Below the pieces are notes generated by a model, which was not told the origin of the DNA, made no database searches, and saw only the letters and a list, made by a program, of their open reading frames with translations. The translations under genes were made by a program, and so were the position numbers. A stretch of DNA of 64,000 nucleotides from Saccharomycopsis malanga. Lineage: Eukaryota > Ascomycota > Saccharomycetes > Ascoideales > Saccharomycopsidaceae. The DNA lies in assembly GCA_004014935.1 (NCBI GenBank), contig CP025322.1, positions 682,001 through 746,000 on the forward strand, read 5' to 3'. This document shows, piece after piece, positions 1-9,336 of the stretch. Each line of letters begins with the position of its first letter. Positions within the stretch are counted from its first letter, which is position 1.

Positions 1-1
1 A

Positions 2-235
2 GCAGGAGTTGGTCTCAGTGATGTTTGGGGAGAAGAAATTGATATTCAAGAAAGATGGATTGATTATAAGGATAAATACGACGCTCAGGTCAAGGAGGAG
101 CAGGAAAAAGCGTTGGAGCTTATAAGAAAAAGAGAAGAAGATTTGAACAAAGGCAAGAAGGCAACAGATGAGTTGGAGGACGAATATGAACGCGATTTGG
201 CCAACTGGCAACAGCTGCGCAAGACTGTGGGCTGA
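2..235 (+). CDS. 3' end of an unrecognised gene (charged, coiled-coil tail)
   Basis: The frame is open from the left edge to a TGA at 233-235, giving the last 77 residues of a protein whose start lies outside the window. The peptide begins AGVGLSDVWGEEIDIQERW and then becomes strongly charged, with alternating Glu and Lys in heptad-like spacing over the last 60 residues, which suggests a helical or coiled-coil C-terminus. The codon pattern is typical of coding DNA and the frame has no interruption. I do not recognise the family. It converges on the leftward gene that ends at 411, with 175 bp of AT-rich sequence between the two stops, enough for both 3' ends. Confidence 0.6.
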   Translation, partial: AGVGLSDVWGEEIDIQERWIDYKDKYDAQVKEEQEKALELIRKREEDLNKGKKATDELEDEYERDLANWQQLRKTVG

Positions 236-410
236 TACTGTTTATAGATACTTGTACACTTACAAATTGTATAATGAGGAATATGATAAATGTCAAAAGG
301 TTTGATTGTAAAGGATCTTAGTAAGTTGAGGAAACGAAAATAAATCAAATGAAAATTCAAAAAAAAAACGCATTAAAGAAATTGTAACAAAATGTCATAC
401 GACAGAAATA

Positions 411-3400
411 TTATAAATGTTCAATAAACCTTGGGTTGGACAAGGACTCATAATGTTCATGATGAATCATCCAGTCCACACATATGAATCTCATAAAGTC
501 AAGCAATAATTCTTTGGCTTGAACCTGTAAAAATGGGAAATTTGACGCTAGAATGGATTGAACCTGCCTAAGGCTTTCTCTTTTACATATACGTATAATC
601 TTGTCATTGCACTCAAGTAAACGTTGGTTTTGCTGAACATCGAAATCAAATGTTTGCAAAACTTTGAAAAGCTTTTTGGTTAGAATATGTTGTATAGAGT
701 TGGAAACCGACTGAGCATTGGTGAGTCCACAATCCTTTAACTGACACAAAACAAGATTCTCGACACTATCGAAAAGCTCTTCAGCCATTCTGGAATCACA
801 TTTCAGAATTCGGCTAAGAATTTCTCTGCTAATCTCTTCTGTCAATAATTCCACGGAAATTTTCTTTTGATACACCAATTCGCTGTGCTTTATCAAATAA
901 ACATAAACCGCATTGCCTATACTAAGCCATTGTATTGGTGCCTTGTCGTAACTGGTCATGTTAGACCTGCAATACAGATAAACAACATTTATAATGGCCG
1001 AACCAAGAACTAAAGCTCTGCATCTTTTCATCAAATCTAGCGCTTGAGGCTCTGTTAAACCAAACATAAATGGGAGATGGCCACTTTTGTTAGTCGCGTC
1101 GCTAATAATCACTTTACGCATAAGGAAATAAAGTGCCAAGTTCTTGACATCGTGTGGGGAAATCTTAGGAACATCTAAATAAGGAAAAGGCTCTTTTTTA
1201 CTTGGTGAAAGACGTGCTCGAAGGTGGTAGTAATTCTCATAGTTCTCAAGCTTACCAAACCGAATCTGACTGGTCCAGCGCGACTGGTAGTTATATAGAT
1301 TTGCAAACTTAAATTGGACATTAGAAAAACTTGAGACAAATAATTTGGCAGCTCTAATTTCACTAAAAAGGTTTGTAATATCTCCCCTTTGTATCAACAG
1401 CGAAAACCGCTTTGCTTCTTTGTGTAAAAGCCATTGATCATTTCCCTCGCTTGTGGCCTTGTCGTGCTCTGTTTGAATCAACATTGTGGTTTCACAGAAA
1501 GTCATAAGATCAGCCCAAACATCATAAAGCTTTTTGACTAAAAGATTCAATATAGAATGACAAGATTGAAGCTCAGATAAAGTTATTCCTTTAGTATAGT
1601 TGTCCTCATGCCCAAATACCATAACGTCGTCATCGTCATCATTGCTATCATCTTCGCTTTCCTCACTATCGTTATTTGAATTGTCAACATGAGCCATTGC
1701 TTTGTTAACATTCAAACCAACATTTTCAGACGAGCAACATGCTGAAAGTTCAGTCTCATGATTAGCAAGACAACGGAGAATACTTTTGATTTTGTCACTA
1801 AACAAACGTCCCACAGAAAAGCTTCTCAAAATAAATTTTAACATTGAGCGAAAATAACCAAGAAGTGTAAACTTTTTCTTGATAAAATAACCCAACAATA
1901 ATGTCTTTGAATTAGTAAAAAACTCAAGTTCCGCAGTGTATGTTTTATACATATCCAGAATCTCCTCGTATGTGTGCGCATCATGTTCTTCGCCATCAGA
2001 AGCTCTATTAGCACTCAACGCTGCTTGCTGGAAGGTCAAAAGACGTAGATGTTTCTTATACTTGTTTTCCGTAGAAGCATTGAGACATCTGACAAGAAGT
2101 GAAAAGTCAAAAAAGAACGACTTGGCTTTCATGTTAAGGTCAACTATAAAGTATTTTTGTAGATTGTGGTATACTGCGTCCTCTTTGCTTGTCATACTTT
2201 TATTGAACAGTAATATCTTATCATTTTGGGAAAATTCGGTACAAAAGTTGTTAGCAATCTGTTTGAATGTTGGTTTGTTTAACCTTGAACGAAGACTTTC
2301 TGAGTTTAAGGAACTTGTATAAAAATTGACAAACTTGGGTTTCTTTTTCTCCTCTGTTATGTTCGCCAGGCTATAAGTATGCTTGTAAACTTTTTTATTG
2401 ACGACTCTTCCGGTTTGTAATATGGAAGGTATCCCATACTTTTCAGTGCCAGCAACTTTATCAACGTTCTCCACATCATCGCTCAACTTGGATACCATTG
2501 CAGAACTGAAGCATGTGAGAAATGCGGTTCTATCGGTGCTTTCTGTCTCGTCAGTACTATATTTGAGTAATTCCAAATCAAACTTGTCAAAGAACGTAAG
2601 AACTTTGTAATGTTTCCAATCGTCTTCGGACAAAGTTAAATGGAGGCCATTAGCTTTAAATCTATCACCTTCAGCAACGTCGTCATCAGGAACATCATTG
2701 CTCCTTCCCTCATTGATAGTTTCATGACTAATATTAGACCCATTGACAAAAGCTGTTTCTTTCTCACATTTTGCAATTGCATTTCGAAGACGGTCTTTAT
2801 GGCTAATGTTAGTAAACCATAGATCCTCGTTATAGGTTGTTTTCAAATTGAGCTTTTTCTTTAATTGCACATAAGTTCTCAACAAACAACATATGCTTTC
2901 ATACTTTGTCCGAGCAGCCTTACGGTTGGTTTTGTCATTGTCGTAAGCTGGTTCATAGGCGGTGGTATATAGGTTCCTATTGTTATTGGATATGAAACTC
3001 GAGAGATTGAGTTCGGCTTGAAGGATATTTTTTACCCTAAGCAAAGTTAAGATTATACGGTTCAAATGCTCAACGTAAAACAATTCAAACAAACTAACAT
3101 AACTTTTCCAACTACGGAACAATTTTAGCCTCAATTGGCTAAGCCCATTAGAAATATCAAAGCTTTGGGTTGCTAATGGGTGTTTATGTGCACTCGATAG
3201 CACTAATAAGGCTTTGAAGCTCTTGGTCAAATTTTTTGCCAGCCTGAGAAGCTTTGCAGTAAGATGGTTGAAAAAGTCATCATTATTGTAAACACCATAA
3301 AATTGGTCCTTCTCGATATCAATATTCGCCTGTTTCATTAAGTCAGAATAATCAAAGCCAGGGCTGTTGCCGTTTACTGCCTTGGAATAATCTGTACTGG

Positions 3401-4550
3401 AATGTAAAGGCATTTCGTAGCCTGGCAGGTCAAGCTTCTTATTCACGTCATGTTCATTGACCATGACAAAGGCATAATATAGTAACATTCCCGGGCTTTT
3501 TTCAAGCAAAAGAAGATTTTTAGGTAATGGAAGTTGAAAACAATCAGCAATCCTCAGAAAATCATGAGCTAATTCATGATCAAATGACAAACCTTTCAGT
3601 GGTTGAACTGCAAGAAGCAACTTATTCAAAGTGTTTGAGAATCGAAGCCTCTTTGCAAGCCTGTATACAATGTATCGCTTCACAGCGTGGGTAATAACTA
3701 GCAAAGCTCTTCTTTCCTTAGTACTTCGCACCTGCTGGACAATGTGACGATAGAAATATTTTTTGGTGGCAATCTCAATGCTGCTTTTAGATAATGTGGT
3801 GCTAGGACTAGAATCCTCTTCGTCGGAAATAACAGAGGAACTACTACTGCTGTTGCTGTTGCTGTTATCTATTTTGGTATCGACATCTTCATCTGTGTCG
3901 CATATGGACTGATAGTCCGTAAAAGTTGAGTTTTCACACATTTGTTTGTGGGATTCTACAAACTTTCGAGCAAACAATCTTCGCTGTTCAATATGCGCTT
4001 CCCGCTTAATGTTTGCAAGTCTAATACTCTCTTTCACTTGAGACCTTATGATTTTAGTACGGATAGAGTCTTTCTCCTTCTGAGAACGGCATATCTGGGC
4101 AATAAGCACGGAACGACGGTTGAGACGGGACTGTTTTTCTTCTTTAAACAGTTGTCGCCTCTGACGATGTTTCTCAACAGAGCTGGATGTTACTAAGCTT
4201 GTATGGGATGCTGGTGTAAGACGTTTTAATATATGGCGTGGCGGCGATAATGGTAACTTGCGGTTGTTATCCTTGTCAGAAGCATCCAGAAGTATTTTAT
4301 CCCTCATTGCAACAACGCTTATCAGCAGCGCAGAGGATGTATTTGAAGGCACCAACGGTATAGAAGGAGATAAGTATGAAGGAGCTTCCAGCGGAATGTT
4401 TGCCACTATTGAAGGAATTTGTTGCTGCTCAGGATGGTCTTGGTTCTCCTGTTGCTTACAACTGCTTTGGTGACTCTGGCTATCTTCTGGTAATAATTGG
4501 GCACTCAGAACCGACGATGAGGTGTCATTAGAAGTATGTGGTAGCATCAT
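411..4550 (-). CDS. SOK1: TCP11-domain protein, SOK1-like
   Basis: A 1379-residue protein starting at ATG 4550-4548. Residues about 120-205 form a basic, Arg/Lys/Gln-rich helical segment (EKHRQRRQLFKEEKQ onward), followed by a Ser/Asp-rich linker and then long helical stretches to the C-terminus. A second acidic run lies near residue 965. A basic helical N-terminus followed by a large all-helical domain is the architecture of T-complex-protein-11 family members. In S. cerevisiae the member is Sok1, a suppressor of protein kinase A loss. The family call rests on overall pattern rather than on a single diagnostic motif, and the protein is longer than S. cerevisiae Sok1 (about 900 residues), so treat the symbol as provisional. 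The low-complexity acidic tracts make frame errors unlikely to be noticed, but no internal stop is present. Confidence 0.5.
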   Translation of the reverse strand: MMLPHTSNDTSSSVLSAQLLPEDSQSHQSSCKQQENQDHPEQQQIPSIVANIPLEAPSYLSPSIPLVPSNTSSALLISVVAMRDKILLDASDKDNNRKLPLSPPRHILKRLTPASHTSLVTSSSVEKHRQRRQLFKEEKQSRLNRRSVLIAQICRSQKEKDSIRTKIIRSQVKESIRLANIKREAHIEQRRLFARKFVESHKQMCENSTFTDYQSICDTDEDVDTKIDNSNSNSSSSSSVISDEEDSSPSTTLSKSSIEIATKKYFYRHIVQQVRSTKERRALLVITHAVKRYIVYRLAKRLRFSNTLNKLLLAVQPLKGLSFDHELAHDFLRIADCFQLPLPKNLLLLEKSPGMLLYYAFVMVNEHDVNKKLDLPGYEMPLHSSTDYSKAVNGNSPGFDYSDLMKQANIDIEKDQFYGVYNNDDFFNHLTAKLLRLAKNLTKSFKALLVLSSAHKHPLATQSFDISNGLSQLRLKLFRSWKSYVSLFELFYVEHLNRIILTLLRVKNILQAELNLSSFISNNNRNLYTTAYEPAYDNDKTNRKAARTKYESICCLLRTYVQLKKKLNLKTTYNEDLWFTNISHKDRLRNAIAKCEKETAFVNGSNISHETINEGRSNDVPDDDVAEGDRFKANGLHLTLSEDDWKHYKVLTFFDKFDLELLKYSTDETESTDRTAFLTCFSSAMVSKLSDDVENVDKVAGTEKYGIPSILQTGRVVNKKVYKHTYSLANITEEKKKPKFVNFYTSSLNSESLRSRLNKPTFKQIANNFCTEFSQNDKILLFNKSMTSKEDAVYHNLQKYFIVDLNMKAKSFFFDFSLLVRCLNASTENKYKKHLRLLTFQQAALSANRASDGEEHDAHTYEEILDMYKTYTAELEFFTNSKTLLLGYFIKKKFTLLGYFRSMLKFILRSFSVGRLFSDKIKSILRCLANHETELSACCSSENVGLNVNKAMAHVDNSNNDSEESEDDSNDDDDDVMVFGHEDNYTKGITLSELQSCHSILNLLVKKLYDVWADLMTFCETTMLIQTEHDKATSEGNDQWLLHKEAKRFSLLIQRGDITNLFSEIRAAKLFVSSFSNVQFKFANLYNYQSRWTSQIRFGKLENYENYYHLRARLSPSKKEPFPYLDVPKISPHDVKNLALYFLMRKVIISDATNKSGHLPFMFGLTEPQALDLMKRCRALVLGSAIINVVYLYCRSNMTSYDKAPIQWLSIGNAVYVYLIKHSELVYQKKISVELLTEEISREILSRILKCDSRMAEELFDSVENLVLCQLKDCGLTNAQSVSNSIQHILTKKLFKVLQTFDFDVQQNQRLLECNDKIIRICKRESLRQVQSILASNFPFLQVQAKELLLDFMRFICVDWMIHHEHYESLSNPRFIEHL

Positions 4551-4655
4551 TACTAGAAACAGTGCGTCCAGTCATACACTCATCTATATTTATATCCTAT
4601 ATGAAAGCATTACTGTACATACCTTATAAGTCTATTCGAAGGATAGGAAAGACAT

Positions 4656-4682
4656 GTGATGAGATGCGATGAGATGCGATGG
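4656..4682. promoter_or_regulatory. PAC (GATGAG) doublet
   Basis: GATGAG occurs at 4658-4663 and 4668-4673 inside the repeated unit GAGATGCGAT. GATGAG is the core of the PAC element bound by Dot6/Tod6 in ribosome-biogenesis promoters. It lies about 110 bp upstream of the leftward SOK1-like start, with an RRPE-like TGAAAATTTTTTT at 4777-4789 farther out. Function is inferred from motif match only. Confidence 0.45.
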
Positions 4683-5410
4683 CTGGCTCATGCATGCATG
4701 GCGTGCATTGCTATGAGCGCGCAGTAGCATTCAAAATACTCTAATAGCACTACTTCCCTAACCCTCTCGAAGAGAGTGAAAATTTTTTTGCATTATAAAA
4801 GCGTAGCACGAACGTGGTCCTTCTTCTTCTTGTTATGTTTCCTTTCTTTAACTTCATTTAAAAAAATACGCTGCCTATTCACTGTGGTACCCCTATGATA
4901 ATGGGTAGCCAGAGGGGAAAAGGTAGCAAGATTAACTTCGTACACGTCCTCATACTGAGGTACGCTGAAACATTGTGCTTTCTTTTGGAAGTGCAAGTTA
5001 AATAGCTATCCTTGGTAACTGCGTGACCGAGACATTCTTTTTTGTAGTTGGTAGCACACATTCCTTCTGACTCTCTCTCTCTCTCTCTCTCCCTTTATTG
5101 AACGACACTATGTATAAATATGCGATGATATGCATGTGTCACGTTGACATCATCTTATCTAATCCATCAGTGTAAAAGGCAGAGAAGGATACTAATAAAG
5201 ACGGCGGAGACAACCAAAGCTGGGCAATCGCACTGGATTGGATTCTCGATTCCTCTGTTCTATTTTCCAGTATTAGACAGAACAGAAAGCCGCATTGTAT
5301 TTGTTCAAAATGTCTTGTAAATCATCTCGAAGTGTACAACTGAGGGTGTCGCTTGGAGCTTATTTAGACTAAAACGGGCTCGCTAAAGCAGTTGTGTACG
5401 GTTTAGGTTT

Positions 5411-5478
5411 CCTAGCGGCCGAGACCGACCCTTTTAGTTCAAAAGGTGGCCGCAATGTGCGGATCGGCCTCGTCCTAG
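5411..5478. repeat. GC-rich nested inverted repeats
   Basis: GCGGCC (5415-5420) is complementary to GGCCGC (5448-5453), and between them CCTTTT (5430-5435) is complementary to AAAAGG (5441-5446) with a five-base loop. GAGACCGA (5421-5428) can also pair, seven of eight, with TCGGCCTC (5464-5471). The block also contains CGG-N6-CCG, the spacing used by some Zn2Cys6 regulators. It could be a structured RNA segment or a cluster of operator sites for MRS4; the sequence alone does not decide. Confidence 0.5.
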
Positions 5479-6074
5479 TTGAGCCCCGCTCTCTCGCTTG
5501 GTTCTGATATTTTGAGCCCAGGCGATATTAGACAGCAGTAATTCTGGAAATTGTTACTATTAGCGGGAAAAACGTCGTTTTGTCGGTATCCCTGCCGCAC
5601 TACAGCACTGATAATTGGTTCTTTTATATCCGATAATCCTTGTTTTTTCAAATTTTTTTATTTTTGTTATTCTCACTAAGCCAGAGATTATGAAAAATCA
5701 TAGAGAAGATATAGAATAATAAAACAGTTGGAGGAAGCGCCTGCTAAATTTACAATTTTTTATACTTTTCAAGCACCACACAGCAATTTTTCACATTTTT
5801 CAAGCGACTCACATCTACGTATAGATAATATTGAGTTTCATACGCCGTCACACATTTATCTATTTCCATTTATCATATATTTGAACGCCTTCCGAAAGTT
5901 GAAGCTTTGTTAGCCCTTGCCATTCAGTATTGACGCTAGTGCTTTTTTTGCTACTCTTCGTAACTGCACCTGTTCTTATCTATTTAATCTTTTCATTCTA
6001 TTTCCAGTTCATCCTACTATACTGTCCATAGTATACTCTATTCATTCTTCTACACTTTCACAAGGTTCACATAT

Positions 6075-6155
6075 ATGCCATGCCGTCATATCTCAACACG
6101 TTTGCCAGTTATTTTCTGTCGTTTTCCTCCGAACCGGCACCTTTACCAATTATAA
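6075..6155 (+). promoter_or_regulatory. Upstream reading frame before MRS4
   Basis: ATG at 6075 opens a 26-codon frame ending TAA at 6153-6155, before the conserved MRS4 start at 6173. A second ATG at 6080 is in frame with MRS4 and would add 31 residues that have no counterpart in S. cerevisiae Mrs4. If transcripts include this leader, the upstream frame would reduce initiation at 6173 or 6080. Confidence 0.4.
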
Positions 6156-6172
6156 GTGAAAAATCTGCCTCA

Positions 6173-7207
6173 ATGTCGAATTCTGCTCCATCTGCCGAGA
6201 TAGATTACGAAGCTCTTCCAGAGGGTTCCTCGTTGCTTGCCCAGTTGGCTGCTGGTGGGTTTGCCGGCGTCATGGAGCATTCACTTATTTATCCTGTTGA
6301 TGTCATCAAAACCAGAATGCAGCTTTTCCTTTCGTCGTCACCAGCCACGGCAACTGCTGGTTCAGGTGCCACGGTTGCTAAAAACATTCTTCCAAACAGT
6401 ATCATAGGCTCGATAGTCAAGGTGACCTCTGCAGAAGGCTCCTTTGCTCTCTGGCGTGGTGTCTCTTCTGTTCTTCTTGGTGCTGGACCAGCCCATGCGG
6501 TGTATTTCGGTGTGTTTGAGCATACAAAAACTCTTCTTGTTAATCAATTCAGTAAACCAAAGCATGGTCAAAGCAAATCATTCATCACTGATGAAAACCA
6601 TCCTTTGATTGCTTCCATTGCCGGTGTTGCTGGAACTACCGCATCCGATGCTCTCATGACTCCATTTGACATATTGAAGCAACGCATGCAAACTATCAAA
6701 TCCATTGCTGGTACCACCAATAATGCAAATGTTGGCTCAACCTTCAAAAAGCCACTCACATTATTCTCTGTTGCCAATAGTATCTATAAAACAGAGGGTC
6801 TTAAGGCGTTCTGGATTTCCTATCCTGCAACCTTACTTCTCAATATTCCATTTGCTGCTATAAACTTTGGTATATATGAATACGTGCTGATGCTTTTAAA
6901 CCCTAGTCACACATACAACCCGTTAATACACTGTTTTGCCGGTGGAATTTCTGGCGCCTGTGCCGCAGCTATCACAAATCCTTTAGACGTTGTCAAGACT
7001 TTTTTGCAAACCAAAGCCCTAAGCACCGATTCAAACATCAGAAACATCCGTGGATTCAAGGATGCCTTCTTGTTTGCCTTGAAAAGTGAAAACGGAGGCT
7101 GGAAAAATTTCCTCAAAGGCATTCGTCCAAGAATTTTGTTCAATATTCCTAGTACTGCCATTTCCTGGACAAGTTATGAAATGGCCAAATCTTACTTGTG
7201 CTCGTAG
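6173..7207 (+). CDS. MRS4: Mitochondrial iron carrier (mitoferrin)
   Basis: A mitochondrial carrier family protein of the inner membrane, which brings ferrous iron into the matrix for heme and Fe-S cluster synthesis. Three carrier repeats are visible by their signatures: PVDVIKTRMQ, PFDILKQRMQ and PLDVVKTFLQ. The stretches EIDYEALP, GAGPAHAVYFG, YNPLIHC and PRILFNIPSTAISW match S. cerevisiae Mrs3/Mrs4 closely. I place the start at ATG 6173 (344 residues) because the following MSNSAPSAEIDYEALP aligns with the yeast N-terminus. An in-frame ATG at 6080 would give 375 residues. The first repeat has an Ala/Ser/Thr-rich insertion after the signature. S. cerevisiae has two paralogues; this single gene could be called MRS3 or MRS4. 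Confidence 0.9.
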   Translation: MSNSAPSAEIDYEALPEGSSLLAQLAAGGFAGVMEHSLIYPVDVIKTRMQLFLSSSPATATAGSGATVAKNILPNSIIGSIVKVTSAEGSFALWRGVSSVLLGAGPAHAVYFGVFEHTKTLLVNQFSKPKHGQSKSFITDENHPLIASIAGVAGTTASDALMTPFDILKQRMQTIKSIAGTTNNANVGSTFKKPLTLFSVANSIYKTEGLKAFWISYPATLLLNIPFAAINFGIYEYVLMLLNPSHTYNPLIHCFAGGISGACAAAITNPLDVVKTFLQTKALSTDSNIRNIRGFKDAFLFALKSENGGWKNFLKGIRPRILFNIPSTAISWTSYEMAKSYLCS

Positions 7208-8511
7208 TTTGCTTACTTTTCATCTGTTGAGCATGCTACATGTCCTATACTATATTCTGTCCTATACTATACTATCTGGTTTGTTGTATCTTACCTGGTT
7301 TTCAATTTTTTTTTTAAAAAAAATACGCTACTTGCTTACTATCACCAAGCTACATATAAAGACCTGTTTGTTTATTAGTTGTCTTGTTTATTCTTTCAAT
7401 ATATCTGTGTATACCTTTCCAAGTTTATAATCTAGAGTATATAGTTACGCATATAACTGTTTAGCTTTGCAAATTTGTAAGAGTATCCATGAGTGATGTG
7501 ATTTACAATGTGGAAGTAGACAGGAAAAAAGGTTACAGTGTCCCTGGGTTTGAGCTTAGAAGTAAGGAATTTTTATTCACACTTTTTCTTATTGTATTTT
7601 GGATGTGACAGCACTCCTTGGTGCAACTTTGTAAAACAACTCCTAAACTAGTTTGGTGCGAGCTTATGATGCTTCTTACGAAAGAGGGTGAGAAGTGTAC
7701 AGAATGTGCTGAAATTATATACTGTTCTAATAGGATTATTGTCGTAATTGAAACAGTCTAGCAGTAGATGTTAGCCATTAGTTCTAGTAAACAAAAGCGC
7801 AAGAAAACAGTTGAAAGTTCATTTAAATAGTTACCTCTGCCAACAACAGAGAAGCTAAAAATTTCAAAAATCTTTTTTCAATACATCAACTGCTATAACT
7901 CTAGTATAATGACACTCATTTTATAGTGTGAGACTCACCATGTATGCAGCTTCCTGTAGGAAGACGCCCAACATGCATGCTCACACGACAGGAAAGTTTT
8001 ATACATTTCATTATATATACAGTATAATGGTTCTGAACTGATAAAAAATTTAGCCCAGTATCAAAAGAAATGTACTTATTAGAGTTACTTTTCCTGATGA
8101 TATAGGATTGAGTTGTTGCTAGATTGAAAAGAAGAATCTTCATGTGCTACCTGTTATACCAATTCACAGGTTAGTGGTTAATAAAATACAGATTCTACAA
8201 AACATTGAAATTAACAACATAAATTGCCATACAAAACAGAACACATGAAGAGAAATAGTAATACACTGAGTTAAACTGCCTGAAATGCAGGATAAACAGG
8301 ATGTCCAAGGGACTGACTGTATTGTCAGCAAGCAAAAACTTGCAGCTTATAAAAAAAAGTAAATTAATGGCACTTATATCTAAGGCCCAGGATAGATATT
8401 CACTTATAAGTAGCAGAGCAAGATACGTCTCTTATTACTGCTAATACCAATATGACTGGCATATGGAAAAATAGAATTAAGCTGCTCTCTAGGAGCCCTA
8501 CAAGGCTAATT
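7208..8511. other. Intergenic region between MRS4 and CAF20 3' ends
   Basis: Both flanking genes end here, so about 1.3 kb is not needed as a promoter. Reading frames present (for example 75 codons on the minus strand at 7916-8143) have no recognisable character. Three short hairpins follow one another at 8276-8290 (CTGC/GCAG), 8313-8328 (CTGAC/GTCAG) and 8328-8343 (GCAAG/CTTGC), the last two perfect 5-bp stems with 6-base loops. They would fall in or just past the CAF20 3' untranslated region. Confidence 0.4.
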
Positions 8512-9033
8512 TTACTCGTCATCTTCGTCATCTTCATCATCCTCCTCATCAGAACCAAGGGCGCTGAATGCGTTGAAATGCAAGGTTTGCTTTTCAGCCA
8601 CTGCTTCTCTGGTGTCAGCGGGAGCTCTTGAAGCAATGTTTTTGGTGTTTGGTTTAACTTTTACAACAGCGGCTTTAGCTCCTTGGGCTTTTGCGGCTTC
8701 TCTGAACTCATCACGAGCTTCTTCAGCACCAGTAGAAGCACCAAAAGATTTTCTGGTATTCTTTAAAGTGACCCAACCGTCTGCATCAGGCTGAACTGGC
8801 GCTTCATGTTTACGAAAGTTTTTCTTGAAATGAGGCCTGGTTTCATGGCGGGAAGAACGTCTTCTGAAGGTGAATTTACCATCGGCAGGAGGAGCAATCT
8901 CATTATCAAATTTTTTCTCCAACTTCTCCTTGACATCGGCAATCATCTCAGAAAAGGCCTTGAGGTCCACGCCTTGTGGAGACTTACCACTTTCACGCAA
9001 GGCTAACAACTCTTCATCTGTGTATTTTGGCAT
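8512..9033 (-). CDS. CAF20: eIF4E-binding translation regulator (p20)
   Basis: A 173-residue protein that binds the cap-binding factor eIF4E in the cytoplasm and competes with eIF4G, repressing cap-dependent translation of subsets of mRNAs. The canonical eIF4E-binding motif Y-x4-L-phi is at the very N-terminus (Y4 to L10, YTDEELL). Further matches to yeast Caf20 are the FRRRSS block near residue 55, DGWVTL near 85, and the conserved VKPNTKNIASRAPADTR stretch followed by FNAFSAL and an all-acidic C-terminus. The family is about 160 residues in S. cerevisiae. The start is the ATG at 9033-9031; the frame extends two codons upstream only with TTG. It is divergent from TMA16, another translation gene, across 303 bp. 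Confidence 0.93.
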   Translation of the reverse strand: MPKYTDEELLALRESGKSPQGVDLKAFSEMIADVKEKLEKKFDNEIAPPADGKFTFRRRSSRHETRPHFKKNFRKHEAPVQPDADGWVTLKNTRKSFGASTGAEEARDEFREAAKAQGAKAAVVKVKPNTKNIASRAPADTREAVAEKQTLHFNAFSALGSDEEDDEDDEDDE

Positions 9034-9336
9034 TGTCAAGCGGAATTAGGCAAAACTCGTCTTATTTCTTCAGTACGTAATATCCAAGCGCGAAACCTTT
9101 TATCAAGAGTTTTATTTTGTTATTCTGTCAGTATGCTTACTCTCTCAATTGGGTCAAATTTTTCTTATTCGTTGTTGTAGTGAGTTCCAAAAAGGGAAGC
9201 TCGGGGCCGGGTAGCCGCTCATCTCCAAATATAAAATTTTTTATAGTGCATGTGTGTGTGATGAGGTTTCAGAAATTAATGATTTGATGAAAATATTGAA
9301 TAAATAATTTTCAAAAAATTATAAGGAAATTGTAAT
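9034..9336. promoter_or_regulatory. CAF20-TMA16 divergent promoter with PAC, RRPE and Reb1-like sites
   Basis: CTCATC (PAC core, reverse strand) at 9218-9223 lies next to an RRPE-like AAAATTTTTT at about 9233-9242, the pairing typical of ribosome-biogenesis promoters, and about 100-120 bp upstream of TMA16. CCGGGTAG at 9207-9214 is one base off the Reb1 site. CAF20 on the other side may share the control. Confidence 0.55.

Larger units (their letters stand above)
4551..6172. other. Long divergent intergenic region between the SOK1-like gene and MRS4
   Basis: About 1.6 kb without a convincing protein gene. It holds a PAC doublet (4656-4682), an RRPE-like tract (4777-4789), a CT dinucleotide run (about 5071-5092) and a GC-rich block with nested inverted repeats (5411-5478). 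Open frames of 60-80 codons here lack conserved character and some begin with TTG. The segment from about 5160 to 5600 is noticeably richer in G and C than the rest of the intergenic DNA, so an unannotated structured RNA is possible, but I could not match it to U1-U6, SRP, RNase P or MRP RNA. Confidence 0.5.

Noticed and set aside
4654-4760. A C/D-box small nucleolar RNA (GTGATGA)
   Set aside because: No D box (CTGA) at suitable distance and no terminal stem; the motif belongs to the PAC doublet.
5511-5530. A fifth SINE fragment (TATTTTGAGCCCAGG)
   Set aside because: Only about 12 bases match the end of the 3' domain and the adjoining sequence does not align with the family.
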